DNA of 62,111 bases from a virus: the IMG/VR virus record IMGVR_UViG_3300024255_000025, positions 1-62,111 of that record; one strand, 5' to 3'. The notes beneath the pieces are model-generated. The model was not told the DNA's origin. It worked only from the letters and a program-made list of their open reading frames with translations, and did not search any database. Positions within the stretch are counted from its first letter, which is position 1. Every line of letters begins with the position of its first letter. This document shows, in pieces, positions 1 through 6,816 of the stretch. Position numbers and translations under genes: made by a program.

Positions 1-2
1 TA

Positions 3-260
3 GGCCCAAAGACTGCACGATTTTTCCTCTTGCACACCAGAGAATTTTGTGATGAGATTGTGTTGGATACCCATATCCTAACTTACTTGCGAGAGAAGTG
101 TGGCATCAAAGACGCACCTAAAAACACTCCTCAAAATCCAGTAAAATACGCTAAGTATGCAGGAATATGTAAATATTTCCTAGAGAAAGATTTTCCCGGT
201 TTAACTTTAGCACAAGCAGATTTGATGGTGTGGGCTATGGTTAGTGGTCGGCTGGACTAG
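3..260 (+). CDS. HhH-GPD DNA glycosylase, C-terminal part (5' end outside window)
   Basis: The reading frame is open from the first bases of the window, so the gene begins upstream. The visible 85 residues open with GPKTARFF followed by IVLDTHIL. This matches the end of the HhH-GPD motif: a catalytic Lys (fragment residue 3) and a catalytic Asp (residue 22) in a VLDTH context, as in OGG1/AGOG-type base-excision glycosylases. Such enzymes cut damaged bases, often 8-oxoguanine, from DNA and nick the backbone by beta-elimination. The last 20 bases overlap the end of the convergent HNH gene. The substrate cannot be assigned from this fragment. Confidence 0.72.
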   Translation, partial: GPKTARFFLLHTREFCDEIVLDTHILTYLREKCGIKDAPKNTPQNPVKYAKYAGICKYFLEKDFPGLTLAQADLMVWAMVSGRLD

Positions 261-882
261 ATGCTGCTTTCTCCAGATTATCCTTAGCCCACAAAGGTTG
301 CAAATTAGAGTAATGAAAACATTTCTTTTGTTCACTAAGTTTAGTTAGATCAAAACTAGCACATGGTTTTATGTGGTCGATATGCCAAGCCCCTTGATTA
401 TCCCAAGACATTCCTGTTGTGAATTTACTTTCTAAAAAAACTTTTAATTCGTCGATTGTGCAACCCAGCAGATCAGTCATGCTTGATTGTTTTTGGTTAA
501 GATTTATGGCTTTCCAGAGTCTTGATCTTAGTAAACATTTTAATCTGTAATTAATATCACTATGCCATTTATCCCTTTGCCAATTTCTCCGATACTCATT
601 TACTTTATTTTTATTTTTAGTAGTCCATCTTTTATTTTTTTCTAAATATTTTTGCGGATTTTTCCTATATTCCTCTCGTTGTTTTTGACATATTTTGTTT
701 TTATTTTGTTCGTAGCGTTTTTTCCTGCCTTTTGCGACTGTTTCCTTGTTATTTTTAGCATATTCTTGATTGGCTTTTTTATGACAAACTTTACACTGAG
801 ACTGCCTGCCGTCCTTTGATTTTGACATTTTATGGTATTCGTCCAGAGGCTTTACCTCTCCACATAAAACACATTTTTTCAT
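241..882 (-). CDS. HNH homing-type endonuclease with N-terminal zinc ribbon
   Basis: This 213-residue protein begins with a CxxC...CxxC zinc-ribbon-like pair (CVLC, CKVC). A very basic, Lys/Asn-rich coiled region follows. The C-terminal HNH core contains HIDHIKP and HYSNLQPLW, which supply the metal-binding His/Asp/Asn residues of a free-standing phage HNH endonuclease. It is one of only two minus-strand genes in the window and converges on the glycosylase gene with a 20-bp overlap. That placement suggests a mobile homing gene inserted between the glycosylase and the next transcription unit. The gene is full length and its target site is unknown. Confidence 0.88.
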   Translation of the reverse strand: MKKCVLCGEVKPLDEYHKMSKSKDGRQSQCKVCHKKANQEYAKNNKETVAKGRKKRYEQNKNKICQKQREEYRKNPQKYLEKNKRWTTKNKNKVNEYRRNWQRDKWHSDINYRLKCLLRSRLWKAINLNQKQSSMTDLLGCTIDELKVFLESKFTTGMSWDNQGAWHIDHIKPCASFDLTKLSEQKKCFHYSNLQPLWAKDNLEKAASSPADH

Positions 883-910
883 TTGACAATCCCTTTCCTT
901 ATGTTATAAT
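883..910 (+). promoter_or_regulatory. Sigma-70-type early promoter
   Basis: TTGACA at 883-888 and TATAAT at 905-910 are separated by 16 bp, with an extended -10 TG at 902-903. It lies at the 5' edge of the divergent HNH gene and faces the cluster of small genes that starts at 958. Confidence 0.85.
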
Positions 911-957
911 ATCCTATATGGGATATGAGTCAAGTTGGCCTTTTTAGGAGAAAATTT

Positions 958-1380
958 ATGAGTAAAATAGATGAACTATCTGGAATGAGAAAAGTATTCG
1001 TTGGTATGGTAGAATTTGGGTATGAAAGTGGCGTCATGGATGAAGTCCTAGAACACTGGAACTCTGATAGCGAACACAGAGAAGAGTGGCTAAACATGTG
1101 GTATCTAGGCGAGAAGTGGGCTAACGTCAGCGTAGAAGAACAACTACTAGCATTACGAGCAGTCTACAATCAGCGAGAAACTATAGACTTGGACAAGGCT
1201 TCAACATTACTACAAGCAGCGGCTCTATTTTTATTGACTGATTTTCAGGTGGCAGTATTTCCCAAAGGTGGTATGGTCATGAGTTGGTTCTGGGATTTGG
1301 AGCCAGCAGACAATAAATTTGAGTGTGAAATGGAAGATGTTGTTGATCATTTGAACCTTTTAGAAGGGATTGTAGTATGA
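958..1380 (+). CDS. Hypothetical phage protein
   Basis: This 140-residue acidic protein is not recognised. ATG 958 is chosen over an in-frame ATG at 925 because AGGAG sits 8 bp before it and the promoter at 883-910 would start the transcript near 917. It is the first gene after that promoter. Its stop overlaps the next start (ATGA), which implies translational coupling. It contains Trp-rich patches and no membrane segment. Confidence 0.7.
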   Translation: MSKIDELSGMRKVFVGMVEFGYESGVMDEVLEHWNSDSEHREEWLNMWYLGEKWANVSVEEQLLALRAVYNQRETIDLDKASTLLQAAALFLLTDFQVAVFPKGGMVMSWFWDLEPADNKFECEMEDVVDHLNLLEGIVV

Positions 1381-1547
1381 ATAATACATGGAATAAACAA
1401 CAGTGTGATGAAGTTGTACAGGCTATTGAGCAATACTTTGAGGGATATTTACAACCACCGTTTACTTATACAAGTGAAGATAAGGAAACTATGGTAGATG
1501 ATCTTTCAGCAATAATTTACAATAAATTTGATGAGGAGATTGATTAA
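1377..1547 (+). CDS. Small hypothetical protein (56 aa)
   Basis: The start overlaps the previous stop by 4 bp (ATGA) and the stop directly precedes the next ATG. It is an acidic, soluble-looking protein with no recognised domain. The evidence for it is tight tiling within a run of coupled small genes. Confidence 0.6.
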   Translation: MNNTWNKQQCDEVVQAIEQYFEGYLQPPFTYTSEDKETMVDDLSAIIYNKFDEEID

Positions 1548-1694
1548 ATGGAGACAAATATTACATCACAAGAAGCATGGCGAATTTTGGATGCTATTGT
1601 TTCATATAAAAATGATTACGAATTATCTGTGACTGTTATAAAAACACTTAGCAGTGCAGAAAAGAAGATGAAAAAAATCGTAGATGAGGAATAA
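1548..1694 (+). CDS. Small hypothetical protein (48 aa)
   Basis: It starts directly after the previous stop (TAAATG) and abuts the next ATG. A mixed-charge helical protein with a Lys-rich C-terminus; no known family was recognised. Confidence 0.55.
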   Translation: METNITSQEAWRILDAIVSYKNDYELSVTVIKTLSSAEKKMKKIVDEE

Positions 1695-1814
1695 ATGTAT
1701 ACAATAATGGCTTTTATGGATGAGTTTTTGGTTGACAATCAGCCGTTTAGTGTTATACTTTTACTAATGATAGCAGCGTTTGTTTGGTTACAATTTAGGA
1801 GGAACGACTTATGA
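1695..1814 (+). CDS. Micro membrane protein (39 aa)
   Basis: About 16 consecutive hydrophobic residues (starting PFSVILLLMIAAF) predict one membrane helix followed by a basic tail, FRRNDL. It overlaps the next gene by 4 bp. A promoter (1732-1759) lies inside it, so the stretch may be mainly regulatory. The coding call is moderate. Confidence 0.45.
   Translation: MYTIMAFMDEFLVDNQPFSVILLLMIAAFVWLQFRRNDL
1732..1759 (+). promoter_or_regulatory. Sigma-70-type promoter inside a small ORF
   Basis: TTGACA at 1732-1737 and TATACT at 1754-1759 have 16-bp spacing and an extended TG at 1751-1752. This is the same arrangement as the other early promoters. It would transcribe the genes from 1811 onward. 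Confidence 0.6.
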
Positions 1815-1975
1815 AATATGCAGTTTATTTAGACAGCGGTATCGAAATGGAAGTAGATTATGATGCAGAAAAGGAAGAGAATCATGATCGTTTCCGTCAG
1901 GATGCTGCTAAAAAGTTATTAAAGTTTTTAAAGGAAGAAGGCGATCAGGTAGACGTACATTGGGAGGTATATTAA
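1811..1975 (+). CDS. Small acidic hypothetical protein (54 aa)
   Basis: It has a strong AGGAGG ribosome-binding site at about 1796-1802. The protein begins MKYAVYLDSG and is rich in Asp, Glu and Lys, suggesting a soluble alpha/beta fold. No recognised family. It is the first gene fully downstream of the internal promoter at 1732-1759. Confidence 0.62.
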   Translation: MKYAVYLDSGIEMEVDYDAEKEENHDRFRQDAAKKLLKFLKEEGDQVDVHWEVY

Positions 1976-1976
1976 T

Positions 1977-2066
1977 ATGGATGAGATACTTGCAGCAGCA
2001 TGGCCTGTGATTTTAATAATAGTTATTTGCAATATGATACAGAATAAGGGGAACATCAAATGGTAG
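1977..2066 (+). CDS. Micro membrane protein (29 aa)
   Basis: A single hydrophobic helix (AAAWPVILIIVICNMI) is nearly the whole protein. The start follows the previous stop by one base and the end overlaps the next ATG by 7 bp. GGAGG at 1963-1967 could serve as the ribosome-binding site. Confidence 0.45.
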   Translation: MDEILAAAWPVILIIVICNMIQNKGNIKW

Positions 2067-2152
2067 CAGAAACTATGATTGGCACAGTTTTGCCTATGGT
2101 TATGATTATTGGCACATGTGAATACATTATATGGAGATGTAATAATGGTTAG
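2060..2152 (+). CDS. Micro membrane protein (30 aa)
   Basis: A 30-residue peptide with one hydrophobic helix (MIGTVLPMVMIIG). It overlaps both neighbours by a few bases, as in a translationally coupled chain. The call rests on tiling and composition. Confidence 0.4.
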   Translation: MVAETMIGTVLPMVMIIGTCEYIIWRCNNG

Positions 2153-2372
2153 TGCAGTTAGAGGACACAGCATAAATATAGATTGCAGAATGTGTGGTCA
2201 GATACATAATGTACTTGTTAATATTGATGATTTTATTGAGTGGCAAAGCGGAAAAGGCAGGTACATTCAAGATATATTTGACTATTTATCTTCTGCTGAA
2301 CGTGAGTTACTTTTAACAGCAACCTGTGATAATTGCTGGAAACGATTATACGCTATGGAAATGGAAACATAA
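2145..2372 (+). CDS. Small zinc-binding phage protein (75 aa)
   Basis: CRMC near the N-terminus and CDNC near the C-terminus form a two-knuckle zinc-ribbon pattern. The segment between, with FIEWQSGKGRYIQDIF and LSSAERELL, resembles a common small phage protein family (IQdvfp-Ls-deRE-L). ATG 2145 is preferred over upstream alternatives because GGAG at 2132-2135 precedes it. The function of the family is unknown. Confidence 0.65.
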   Translation: MVSAVRGHSINIDCRMCGQIHNVLVNIDDFIEWQSGKGRYIQDIFDYLSSAERELLLTATCDNCWKRLYAMEMET

Positions 2373-2374
2373 TT

Positions 2375-2680
2375 ATGAAACCAGACGCTAAAGAGGCATT
2401 GGAACAAGTCTATCAATATTTAGATGAGTTCAAGCATTTAAGTGAACGATTAGAAATGGTGGCAGATAATTGCCAAGAACCTTATAATAAAGATAGCTGT
2501 AACGCAATAGCCACTTTAATTACAACAAATGCTAAGATTGTAGATCAGAAACTAAAGAAATATTTAGCCGTTATTGTTGAGGATAGGGTGGAAAGCAAGA
2601 CTAAGGAAATTATTGATATGGTCACTAAAAATAGCAAATATGTCGATCCTATAGACATGCCCTTGACAAAGAAGAATTAA
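2375..2680 (+). CDS. Hypothetical helical protein (101 aa)
   Basis: It begins two bases after the previous stop. The predicted product is all-helical and charged, with a likely coiled coil in residues 5-30. No family was recognised. A promoter for the next gene overlaps its 3' end. Confidence 0.62.
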   Translation: MKPDAKEALEQVYQYLDEFKHLSERLEMVADNCQEPYNKDSCNAIATLITTNAKIVDQKLKKYLAVIVEDRVESKTKEIIDMVTKNSKYVDPIDMPLTKKN

Positions 2681-2690
2681 CCGTTATAAT
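2663..2690 (+). promoter_or_regulatory. Sigma-70-type early promoter
   Basis: TTGACA 2663-2668, 16 bp, TATAAT 2685-2690. It overlaps the end of the preceding gene and reads toward the ASCH gene at 2745. Confidence 0.85.
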
Positions 2691-2744
2691 TTGACCACGG
2701 GGTATGTAATACTCTGGTTTTATTACTTACGGAGAAGACAAACT

Positions 2745-3155
2745 ATGGTCGGTATTAATATTCAAGCACCGTTTGCAGATCAACTACTTGATGGTGATAA
2801 GTGTGTAGAGACTAGAACATACAGTATACCAGAGAAATATATTGGTGAAGAGTTAGCGGTTATTGAAACTCCCGGCAAGCATGGTAAGTTTAAGGCTAGG
2901 ATTATTGGTACTATTACTTTTAGTCACAGTTTTGAATACCTTAGTGAGACAGATTGGAAATGGGACTATAACAGACATTTAGTAGAACAGGAAAATATTT
3001 TGTATGGTTGGAATGATGATAAAAATAAGCATGGTTGGGTAGTCAGCGATTTTCAGAAATTTGAAGAACCACTGCCAGCACCAAAACGCAAAGGCATTGT
3101 GTTCACGAATAATTGCGACATTGAAATTAAGGCATCAGGAATTGGTATTTATTAG
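2745..3155 (+). CDS. ASCH-domain protein
   Basis: This 136-residue protein starts GINIQAPFADQLLDG followed by VETRTYSIP. That is the ASCH (PUA-like beta-barrel) signature in which a conserved Lys/Glu/Arg surface lines an RNA- or nucleotide-binding cleft. GKFKARIIGTITF follows as a central strand. ASCH proteins bind RNA or act on modified nucleosides (for example N4-acetylcytidine amidohydrolase); which applies here is unclear. ATG 2745 has GGAGAA upstream and lies just after the promoter at 2663-2690. Confidence 0.7.
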   Translation: MVGINIQAPFADQLLDGDKCVETRTYSIPEKYIGEELAVIETPGKHGKFKARIIGTITFSHSFEYLSETDWKWDYNRHLVEQENILYGWNDDKNKHGWVVSDFQKFEEPLPAPKRKGIVFTNNCDIEIKASGIGIY

Positions 3156-3167
3156 GAGGACGATTAT

Positions 3168-3578
3168 ATGAAGATGAATTTGGATCAGAGATTGGTTAAA
3201 GAAGTTATAAAGTGCTACATGATTCAAGGCGACGATGTTAATATTGATCGCTTTATTAAGAATGAGGAAAATAAGTTTCTTGATATTTGGAAGCACTTCC
3301 GAGAGGATGGCGAAGAATATATTAAGAATATGTTATTAATTTGTGGCATTGGTTGTGTCACCCTTGAGAAAAACGGTATTGAATATACTGCTTGGGAGAC
3401 ACTAAACAAACTGTCGGAGTATGGGCCACTTGACACTCAGGACAGCGATGATAAAATGATGGAGTATTGTGACGAGATACCCGGACTTTTTACTAATATT
3501 ATAGAGAACTTTATAGAGGAACGAAATGTTATATCAAGTAAAATTAGAGAATGGGAAGTACATCGTCACCAAGGGTGA
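3168..3578 (+). CDS. Hypothetical protein (136 aa)
   Basis: It has a good AGGAGG ribosome-binding site at 3154-3159. The product is charged and mostly helical, without recognised motifs. Its last 53 bp overlap the next gene in another frame. Confidence 0.6.
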   Translation: MKMNLDQRLVKEVIKCYMIQGDDVNIDRFIKNEENKFLDIWKHFREDGEEYIKNMLLICGIGCVTLEKNGIEYTAWETLNKLSEYGPLDTQDSDDKMMEYCDEIPGLFTNIIENFIEERNVISSKIREWEVHRHQG

Positions 3579-3714
3579 CAAACCTCTCAAAAAGCTATGT
3601 AAATTCACAGTTAAAAAGAATATGGAATTTGATACAGAGGAAGAGGCAAACGCATGTATTGAGGAATTAATTGCTGCTATATTTAGTGACGAAGAAAGTC
3701 TTGAGAGGTTTTAA
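3526..3714 (+). CDS. Small hypothetical protein (62 aa)
   Basis: It starts inside the previous gene with GAGGAACG just upstream. MLYQVKLENGKYIVTKGDKP suggests a beta-rich N-terminus and the C-terminal half is acidic and helical. No family recognised. Confidence 0.55.
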   Translation: MLYQVKLENGKYIVTKGDKPLKKLCKFTVKKNMEFDTEEEANACIEELIAAIFSDEESLERF

Positions 3715-3715
3715 T

Positions 3716-3916
3716 ATGTTTCATGTAGTTTGTGGTAATTGTGATATAAAAGACAAAGATAATTACCGAGCAGGTAAAGACATACACTTTATAGGCCCGT
3801 TTAACACTGAGAGTGATGCTCAAGAATGGGTAGATATAGAATGTGGATATGTATATTGGGAAGTTAGGGAAACCAGTGACTTTACCGAAAGACATTTGAT
3901 CTATGAGGCCCCTTAG
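3716..3916 (+). CDS. Small GPF-motif protein, paralog of 4360-4557
   Basis: A 66-residue protein with IGPFNTESDAQEWVDIECG. The same layout (GPF, about six residues, A-x-x-W-[IV]) occurs in the protein at 4360-4557, so the two look like diverged paralogs. GAGG precedes ATG 3716. The pattern resembles small DNA-mimic or antirepressor-sized phage proteins, but no function can be assigned. Confidence 0.58.
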   Translation: MFHVVCGNCDIKDKDNYRAGKDIHFIGPFNTESDAQEWVDIECGYVYWEVRETSDFTERHLIYEAP

Positions 3917-4046
3917 TCGAGAGTTTTTATTGGCTAGAGGTTATTGCTGCGAGAATATTTGCAGAAATTGCCCTTGGAATTATAAACGTCCCACCCAAAC
4001 AAAGAAGGTCGAAGACAAACCAAACAATAATAAAAAATCTCAATGA
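3903..4046 (+). CDS. DUF5522-like cysteine-rich micro protein (47 aa)
   Basis: The N-terminal half reads LSREFLLARGYCC followed by C-x2-NCPW. This matches the short DUF5522 pattern (F-L-x-R-G-Y-C-C-x3-C-x2-C-P), thought to bind a metal. A Lys/Asn-rich tail follows. It overlaps the preceding gene by 14 bp. The function of the family is unknown. Confidence 0.6.
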   Translation: MRPLSREFLLARGYCCENICRNCPWNYKRPTQTKKVEDKPNNNKKSQ

Positions 4047-4053
4047 CACTTAC

Positions 4054-4081
4054 TGGACAACTACTGTCATACTGTTATAAT
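4054..4081 (+). promoter_or_regulatory. Sigma-70-type early promoter
   Basis: TGGACA at 4054-4059 (one change from consensus), 16 bp, TATAAT at 4076-4081. It lies in the gap before the gene at 4130. Confidence 0.75.
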
Positions 4082-4129
4082 ATAGTGTATCTATTACTAA
4101 AGCCAACCTACTACAAAGAGGATTGATAT

Positions 4130-4363
4130 ATGTTTGAAGGAAAGATGGGATGGGAATACAGAGTAGTACAACATGACAATTACGTTGCAGTACATTCTGT
4201 ATCACTTTTAAATGACGAAGTTACACAAGTTGATCCAGAAGAACTATACAAGGCTATAGACGAAGGCAGTTTAATTAACGAAGTTAATTTTATGATCAAC
4301 GCCTGTGCTAAAACAACCCTTAACGTAGACGGAACTGAAATTCCCAAGGAGAAAGTCTCATGA
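4130..4363 (+). CDS. Hypothetical protein (77 aa)
   Basis: AGAGGATTGATAT precedes ATG 4130 and the gene is first after the promoter at 4054-4081. The N-terminal half (WEYRVVQHDNYVAVHSV) is beta-like and the C-terminal half helical. It overlaps the next gene by 4 bp (ATGA). Confidence 0.6.
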   Translation: MFEGKMGWEYRVVQHDNYVAVHSVSLLNDEVTQVDPEELYKAIDEGSLINEVNFMINACAKTTLNVDGTEIPKEKVS

Positions 4364-4557
4364 TTATAGTTACTTGCAAAGACAACATCGACTATGATGT
4401 TGAATCAGTCAACTATGGCCCATTTGCAAGTAAAGAAGAGGCGACAGATTGGATCAATGATTCATGCAACCATGTGTTTAGTTATATTATTGATGTTTCT
4501 AATTTAACTTCTCCAATAGCTAGCGACAAAGACCTACAATTAAAATTCCCGTGGTGA
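4360..4557 (+). CDS. Small GPF-motif protein, paralog of 3716-3916
   Basis: A 65-residue protein that shares YGPFASKEEATDWIND with the equivalent segment of the gene at 3716. It also has an N-terminal MIIVTC strand comparable to MFHVVC there. This indicates a local duplication. Function unknown. Confidence 0.58.
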   Translation: MIIVTCKDNIDYDVESVNYGPFASKEEATDWINDSCNHVFSYIIDVSNLTSPIASDKDLQLKFPW

Positions 4558-4560
4558 TTT

Positions 4561-4800
4561 ATGAATAACAAACTATCAGAATTAGTAGATGTTTTTATGA
4601 CAGATGTATACTGCTACATTGTTATGGAATATGGTGAACTAATGAAAAACAAATTAAAAGCGGATACAGAGTTAGATATCCGTCAGCATATAGCTATGTA
4701 TTATCTTGGTGGTAATAATATCCCTGATACTGCGGGAGAATGTGTCAGAGTATATCGTAAACACTATAAGGAAGCATATAATCCCTATGGAGCATTTTGA
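4561..4800 (+). CDS. Hypothetical protein (79 aa)
   Basis: A helical protein with several Tyr and Met residues and no recognised motif. The spacing of 3 bp after the previous gene and a 14-bp overlap with the next support coding. Confidence 0.55.
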   Translation: MNNKLSELVDVFMTDVYCYIVMEYGELMKNKLKADTELDIRQHIAMYYLGGNNIPDTAGECVRVYRKHYKEAYNPYGAF

Positions 4801-4960
4801 AAAGAAAATATCTAAAATAGTAGATTCTTGTAATAATAAAATCAGAGATCAAAGAGACCATGAAAGCACAGCAGGATATGGTGACGACTATAATGACGGT
4901 AGGATAGTTGGACAAGCGGCACTGGCAAGAAAAATCCTATCAATCATTAAAGGTGGATAA
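4787..4960 (+). CDS. Small hypothetical protein (57 aa)
   Basis: ATG 4787 is preferred to upstream starts because it has TAAGGAAG about 12 bp before it and gives a compact charged protein. The C-terminus, GQAALARKILSIIKGG, is amphipathic. The stop overlaps the next ATG by one base. Confidence 0.5.
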   Translation: MEHFEKKISKIVDSCNNKIRDQRDHESTAGYGDDYNDGRIVGQAALARKILSIIKGG

Positions 4961-5475
4961 TGTCATTTCATTTTCAGTTATTTATATGTGTACTCAGAAC
5001 TTTATTTTATCAATTCTTTTTCTTATTCGTAGCATTTACTGTAGGTTTTTTACTGAACGCAGAGTATGTTGGATGGAAAAGCAACGTAGTAATACAATCA
5101 TATAACAATATATTTCATCCTGTAGATTTTGAAGACCCCGGTGTTCTGGAACAACTATATGGAATAGGAAGATTTAAGATATTTGCATTTAATGGCTACC
5201 CAGATAACTTTAAGGTTATCGAAGAGGCTATGCTTGCAGAAGAATGGTATTGGGTTAAATATAGTTATACAGTAGGAAATCAGGAAAAACTGTATGTAAA
5301 TATTGACAAACACAGAATCAGATGGAAACCTTGGGAGTATTATTTTGAAGAAGACGCGATGGAGACATGGACTCAGAAAGATTTAAAACAATATATTGAG
5401 GAGGGAACTTTAAATAGTAGAGAATCAGATAGAGCATTTAAACTTATGTACGAACTTAAAGATATAAAAAAATGA
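4960..5475 (+). CDS. Membrane-anchored hypothetical protein (171 aa)
   Basis: Residues 5-32 are strongly hydrophobic (including LFYQFFFLFVAFTVGFLL) and predict one N-terminal membrane anchor. The remaining soluble part is rich in Trp and Tyr. No family was recognised. The stop of the previous gene overlaps its start codon. Confidence 0.6.
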   Translation: MSFHFQLFICVLRTLFYQFFFLFVAFTVGFLLNAEYVGWKSNVVIQSYNNIFHPVDFEDPGVLEQLYGIGRFKIFAFNGYPDNFKVIEEAMLAEEWYWVKYSYTVGNQEKLYVNIDKHRIRWKPWEYYFEEDAMETWTQKDLKQYIEEGTLNSRESDRAFKLMYELKDIKK

Positions 5476-5488
5476 AAGAGAGAATTAA

Positions 5489-5791
5489 ATGAGATATTTA
5501 ATTGTAGCAATTTTAATAATGGTAGGATTATGTAGTGTGGCTAATGGTCAGACTGTTGTGCCGAGGATCGCTGGGCCTTGCCTAGAATGTCCTACTCCTT
5601 TGGTTACAGCACCACCACCAGTTCAGCCGACAGTTATTTACTGTCCACCACCAACCCCAGTATATGTTCCTGTGTACTACACTGTGCCTGTGTATCAGCG
5701 TCCATGCCTGTTTAGGCCTTTGACTTGGCGGCAACCTGTTTATTACAGGTATCCTGCTTATGCCTATCCTTTTTATAATTATGGTTACTAA
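5489..5791 (+). CDS. Secreted Pro/Tyr-rich small protein
   Basis: A classic signal peptide (RYLIVAILIMVGLCSVANG, cleavage likely after NGQ) precedes a short mature region. That region is dominated by Pro, Tyr and Val, with repeated YVPVYY- and PVYQRP-like units and several Cys residues. Pro/Tyr-rich exported proteins of this style are frequent in Planctomycetes, so a host-surface role is possible, but no defined family was recognised. GAGAG just upstream is a weak ribosome-binding site. Confidence 0.6.
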   Translation: MRYLIVAILIMVGLCSVANGQTVVPRIAGPCLECPTPLVTAPPPVQPTVIYCPPPTPVYVPVYYTVPVYQRPCLFRPLTWRQPVYYRYPAYAYPFYNYGY

Positions 5792-5805
5792 AATGGAAAT
5801 ACAAC

Positions 5806-5833
5806 TTGACAATACTCCAAATCAAACTATAAT
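5806..5833 (+). promoter_or_regulatory. Sigma-70-type early promoter
   Basis: TTGACA 5806-5811, 16 bp, TATAAT 5828-5833. It reads toward the gene at 5887. Confidence 0.85.
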
Positions 5834-5886
5834 TGATATAGACAACCGAAATCTTACTTTAACTACAAACTTAGGAGATAATGATT

Positions 5887-6162
5887 ATGGCAGAGGAAAC
5901 GACTCCACAACCAGCAGCACAACAACAACAACAAGCACCACCTAATCGTCTTTATGACGCACTGGTGTTGTCCTATCAGGCAGATGTAAATGAGGCTCTG
6001 GCAGTACTAGAATTGTACTTGACTCGTCCAGTAGGAGTAGGAGAGCATCCTGATTTCATTAGTGTACTCAAAGACTATACAGCTAAACTAGATGACGCTG
6101 TAGGCAAGCTAGAGACACTACAACGATTCTTTGGACAAGACCAAAAACAAGCACAAGCCTAA
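5887..6162 (+). CDS. Hypothetical phage protein with Gln/Pro-rich N-terminus
   Basis: A 91-residue product. Residues 1-20 are low-complexity (QPAAQQQQQAPP). The rest, from LYDALVLSYQADVNEALAVL on, is a helical bundle-like domain of a type common in small phage proteins. ATG 5887 is preferred over ATG 5881 because AGGAG (5873-5877) is then 9 bp away. It is the first gene after the promoter at 5806-5833. Confidence 0.62.
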   Translation: MAEETTPQPAAQQQQQAPPNRLYDALVLSYQADVNEALAVLELYLTRPVGVGEHPDFISVLKDYTAKLDDAVGKLETLQRFFGQDQKQAQA

Positions 6163-6163
6163 C

Positions 6164-6430
6164 ATGTCTGAAGAATATAAACAATTATCTAAAAAAGATA
6201 AAATTCCTTTGAAGTATGCTGCTGTTCATCCTGATGTTCGGCAGCATGTTTCTGAGATATTAGACGGCATAGGCAATGCTGAAGAACTAAGAGGTCACAT
6301 AGATGACCTTTATAAATTAATTGATTGGCAACGAGAGCGAACAACAAAACAAGAATTACAAATAGTCGCTGTTAAACATTTGGAGATATGGAAACAATAT
6401 GAAGTGGACGATAATAAAAAGTTGGGCTAA
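6164..6430 (+). CDS. Hypothetical protein (88 aa)
   Basis: It begins one base after the previous stop. A helical, charged protein with heptad-like spacing in residues 35-70. No family recognised; its end overlaps the next gene by 32 bp. Confidence 0.55.
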   Translation: MSEEYKQLSKKDKIPLKYAAVHPDVRQHVSEILDGIGNAEELRGHIDDLYKLIDWQRERTTKQELQIVAVKHLEIWKQYEVDDNKKLG

Positions 6431-6665
6431 AGAGCAAGGCTATAAGATTACCAGAGAAAAATCTGGTGATGAAGCAAACCCCTATATCTATACGTGGCTG
6501 CTGATCGATAATCCTGAAGTATGCGGTGTAATTAATAGTTTGAGTAAAGTAGCGACTGTTATTTACAACCATATCACAAACGATGCCCATCTTGACTATC
6601 AGAAACGATACAAAGAACAAAAGGCACAGGAGGTATTTCAGCATGACAACCGAACATGGCAATGA
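6399..6665 (+). CDS. Hypothetical protein (88 aa)
   Basis: It starts within the previous gene. The sequence begins KWTIIKSWAKEQGYKITREK and contains YTWLLIDNPEVCG. The small alpha/beta pattern gives no clear relative. Its end overlaps the next membrane protein gene. Confidence 0.55.
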   Translation: MKWTIIKSWAKEQGYKITREKSGDEANPYIYTWLLIDNPEVCGVINSLSKVATVIYNHITNDAHLDYQKRYKEQKAQEVFQHDNRTWQ

Positions 6666-6816
6666 TGAAGAGATTAAAACTCAATCAATTACTATTAGTA
6701 CAATAATCGGAAAAGCATTAGAAGCAGTAGTTGCCTATATTGTTTTGTGGTTTTTTAAGCCGTTATGGGACAATTTAATAGAGTGGTGGAAAACAAAAGA
6801 TGATAGTAACGAATAA
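6643..6816 (+). CDS. Small membrane protein (57 aa)
   Basis: AGGAGG at 6628-6633 precedes ATG 6643. After an acidic N-terminus there is one long hydrophobic, Trp-rich helix (ALEAVVAYIVLWFFKPLW). It sits directly before the sulfotransferase-like gene, with an overlap of 17 bp. Confidence 0.58.
   Translation: MTTEHGNDEEIKTQSITISTIIGKALEAVVAYIVLWFFKPLWDNLIEWWKTKDDSNE

Noticed and set aside
5793-5945. A 50-codon ORF with a Thr-rich C-terminus before the gene at 5887
   Set aside because: It contains a consensus promoter (5806-5833) and its Thr-rich half is the shifted frame of the Gln/Pro-rich gene at 5887. No ribosome-binding site of its own was seen.
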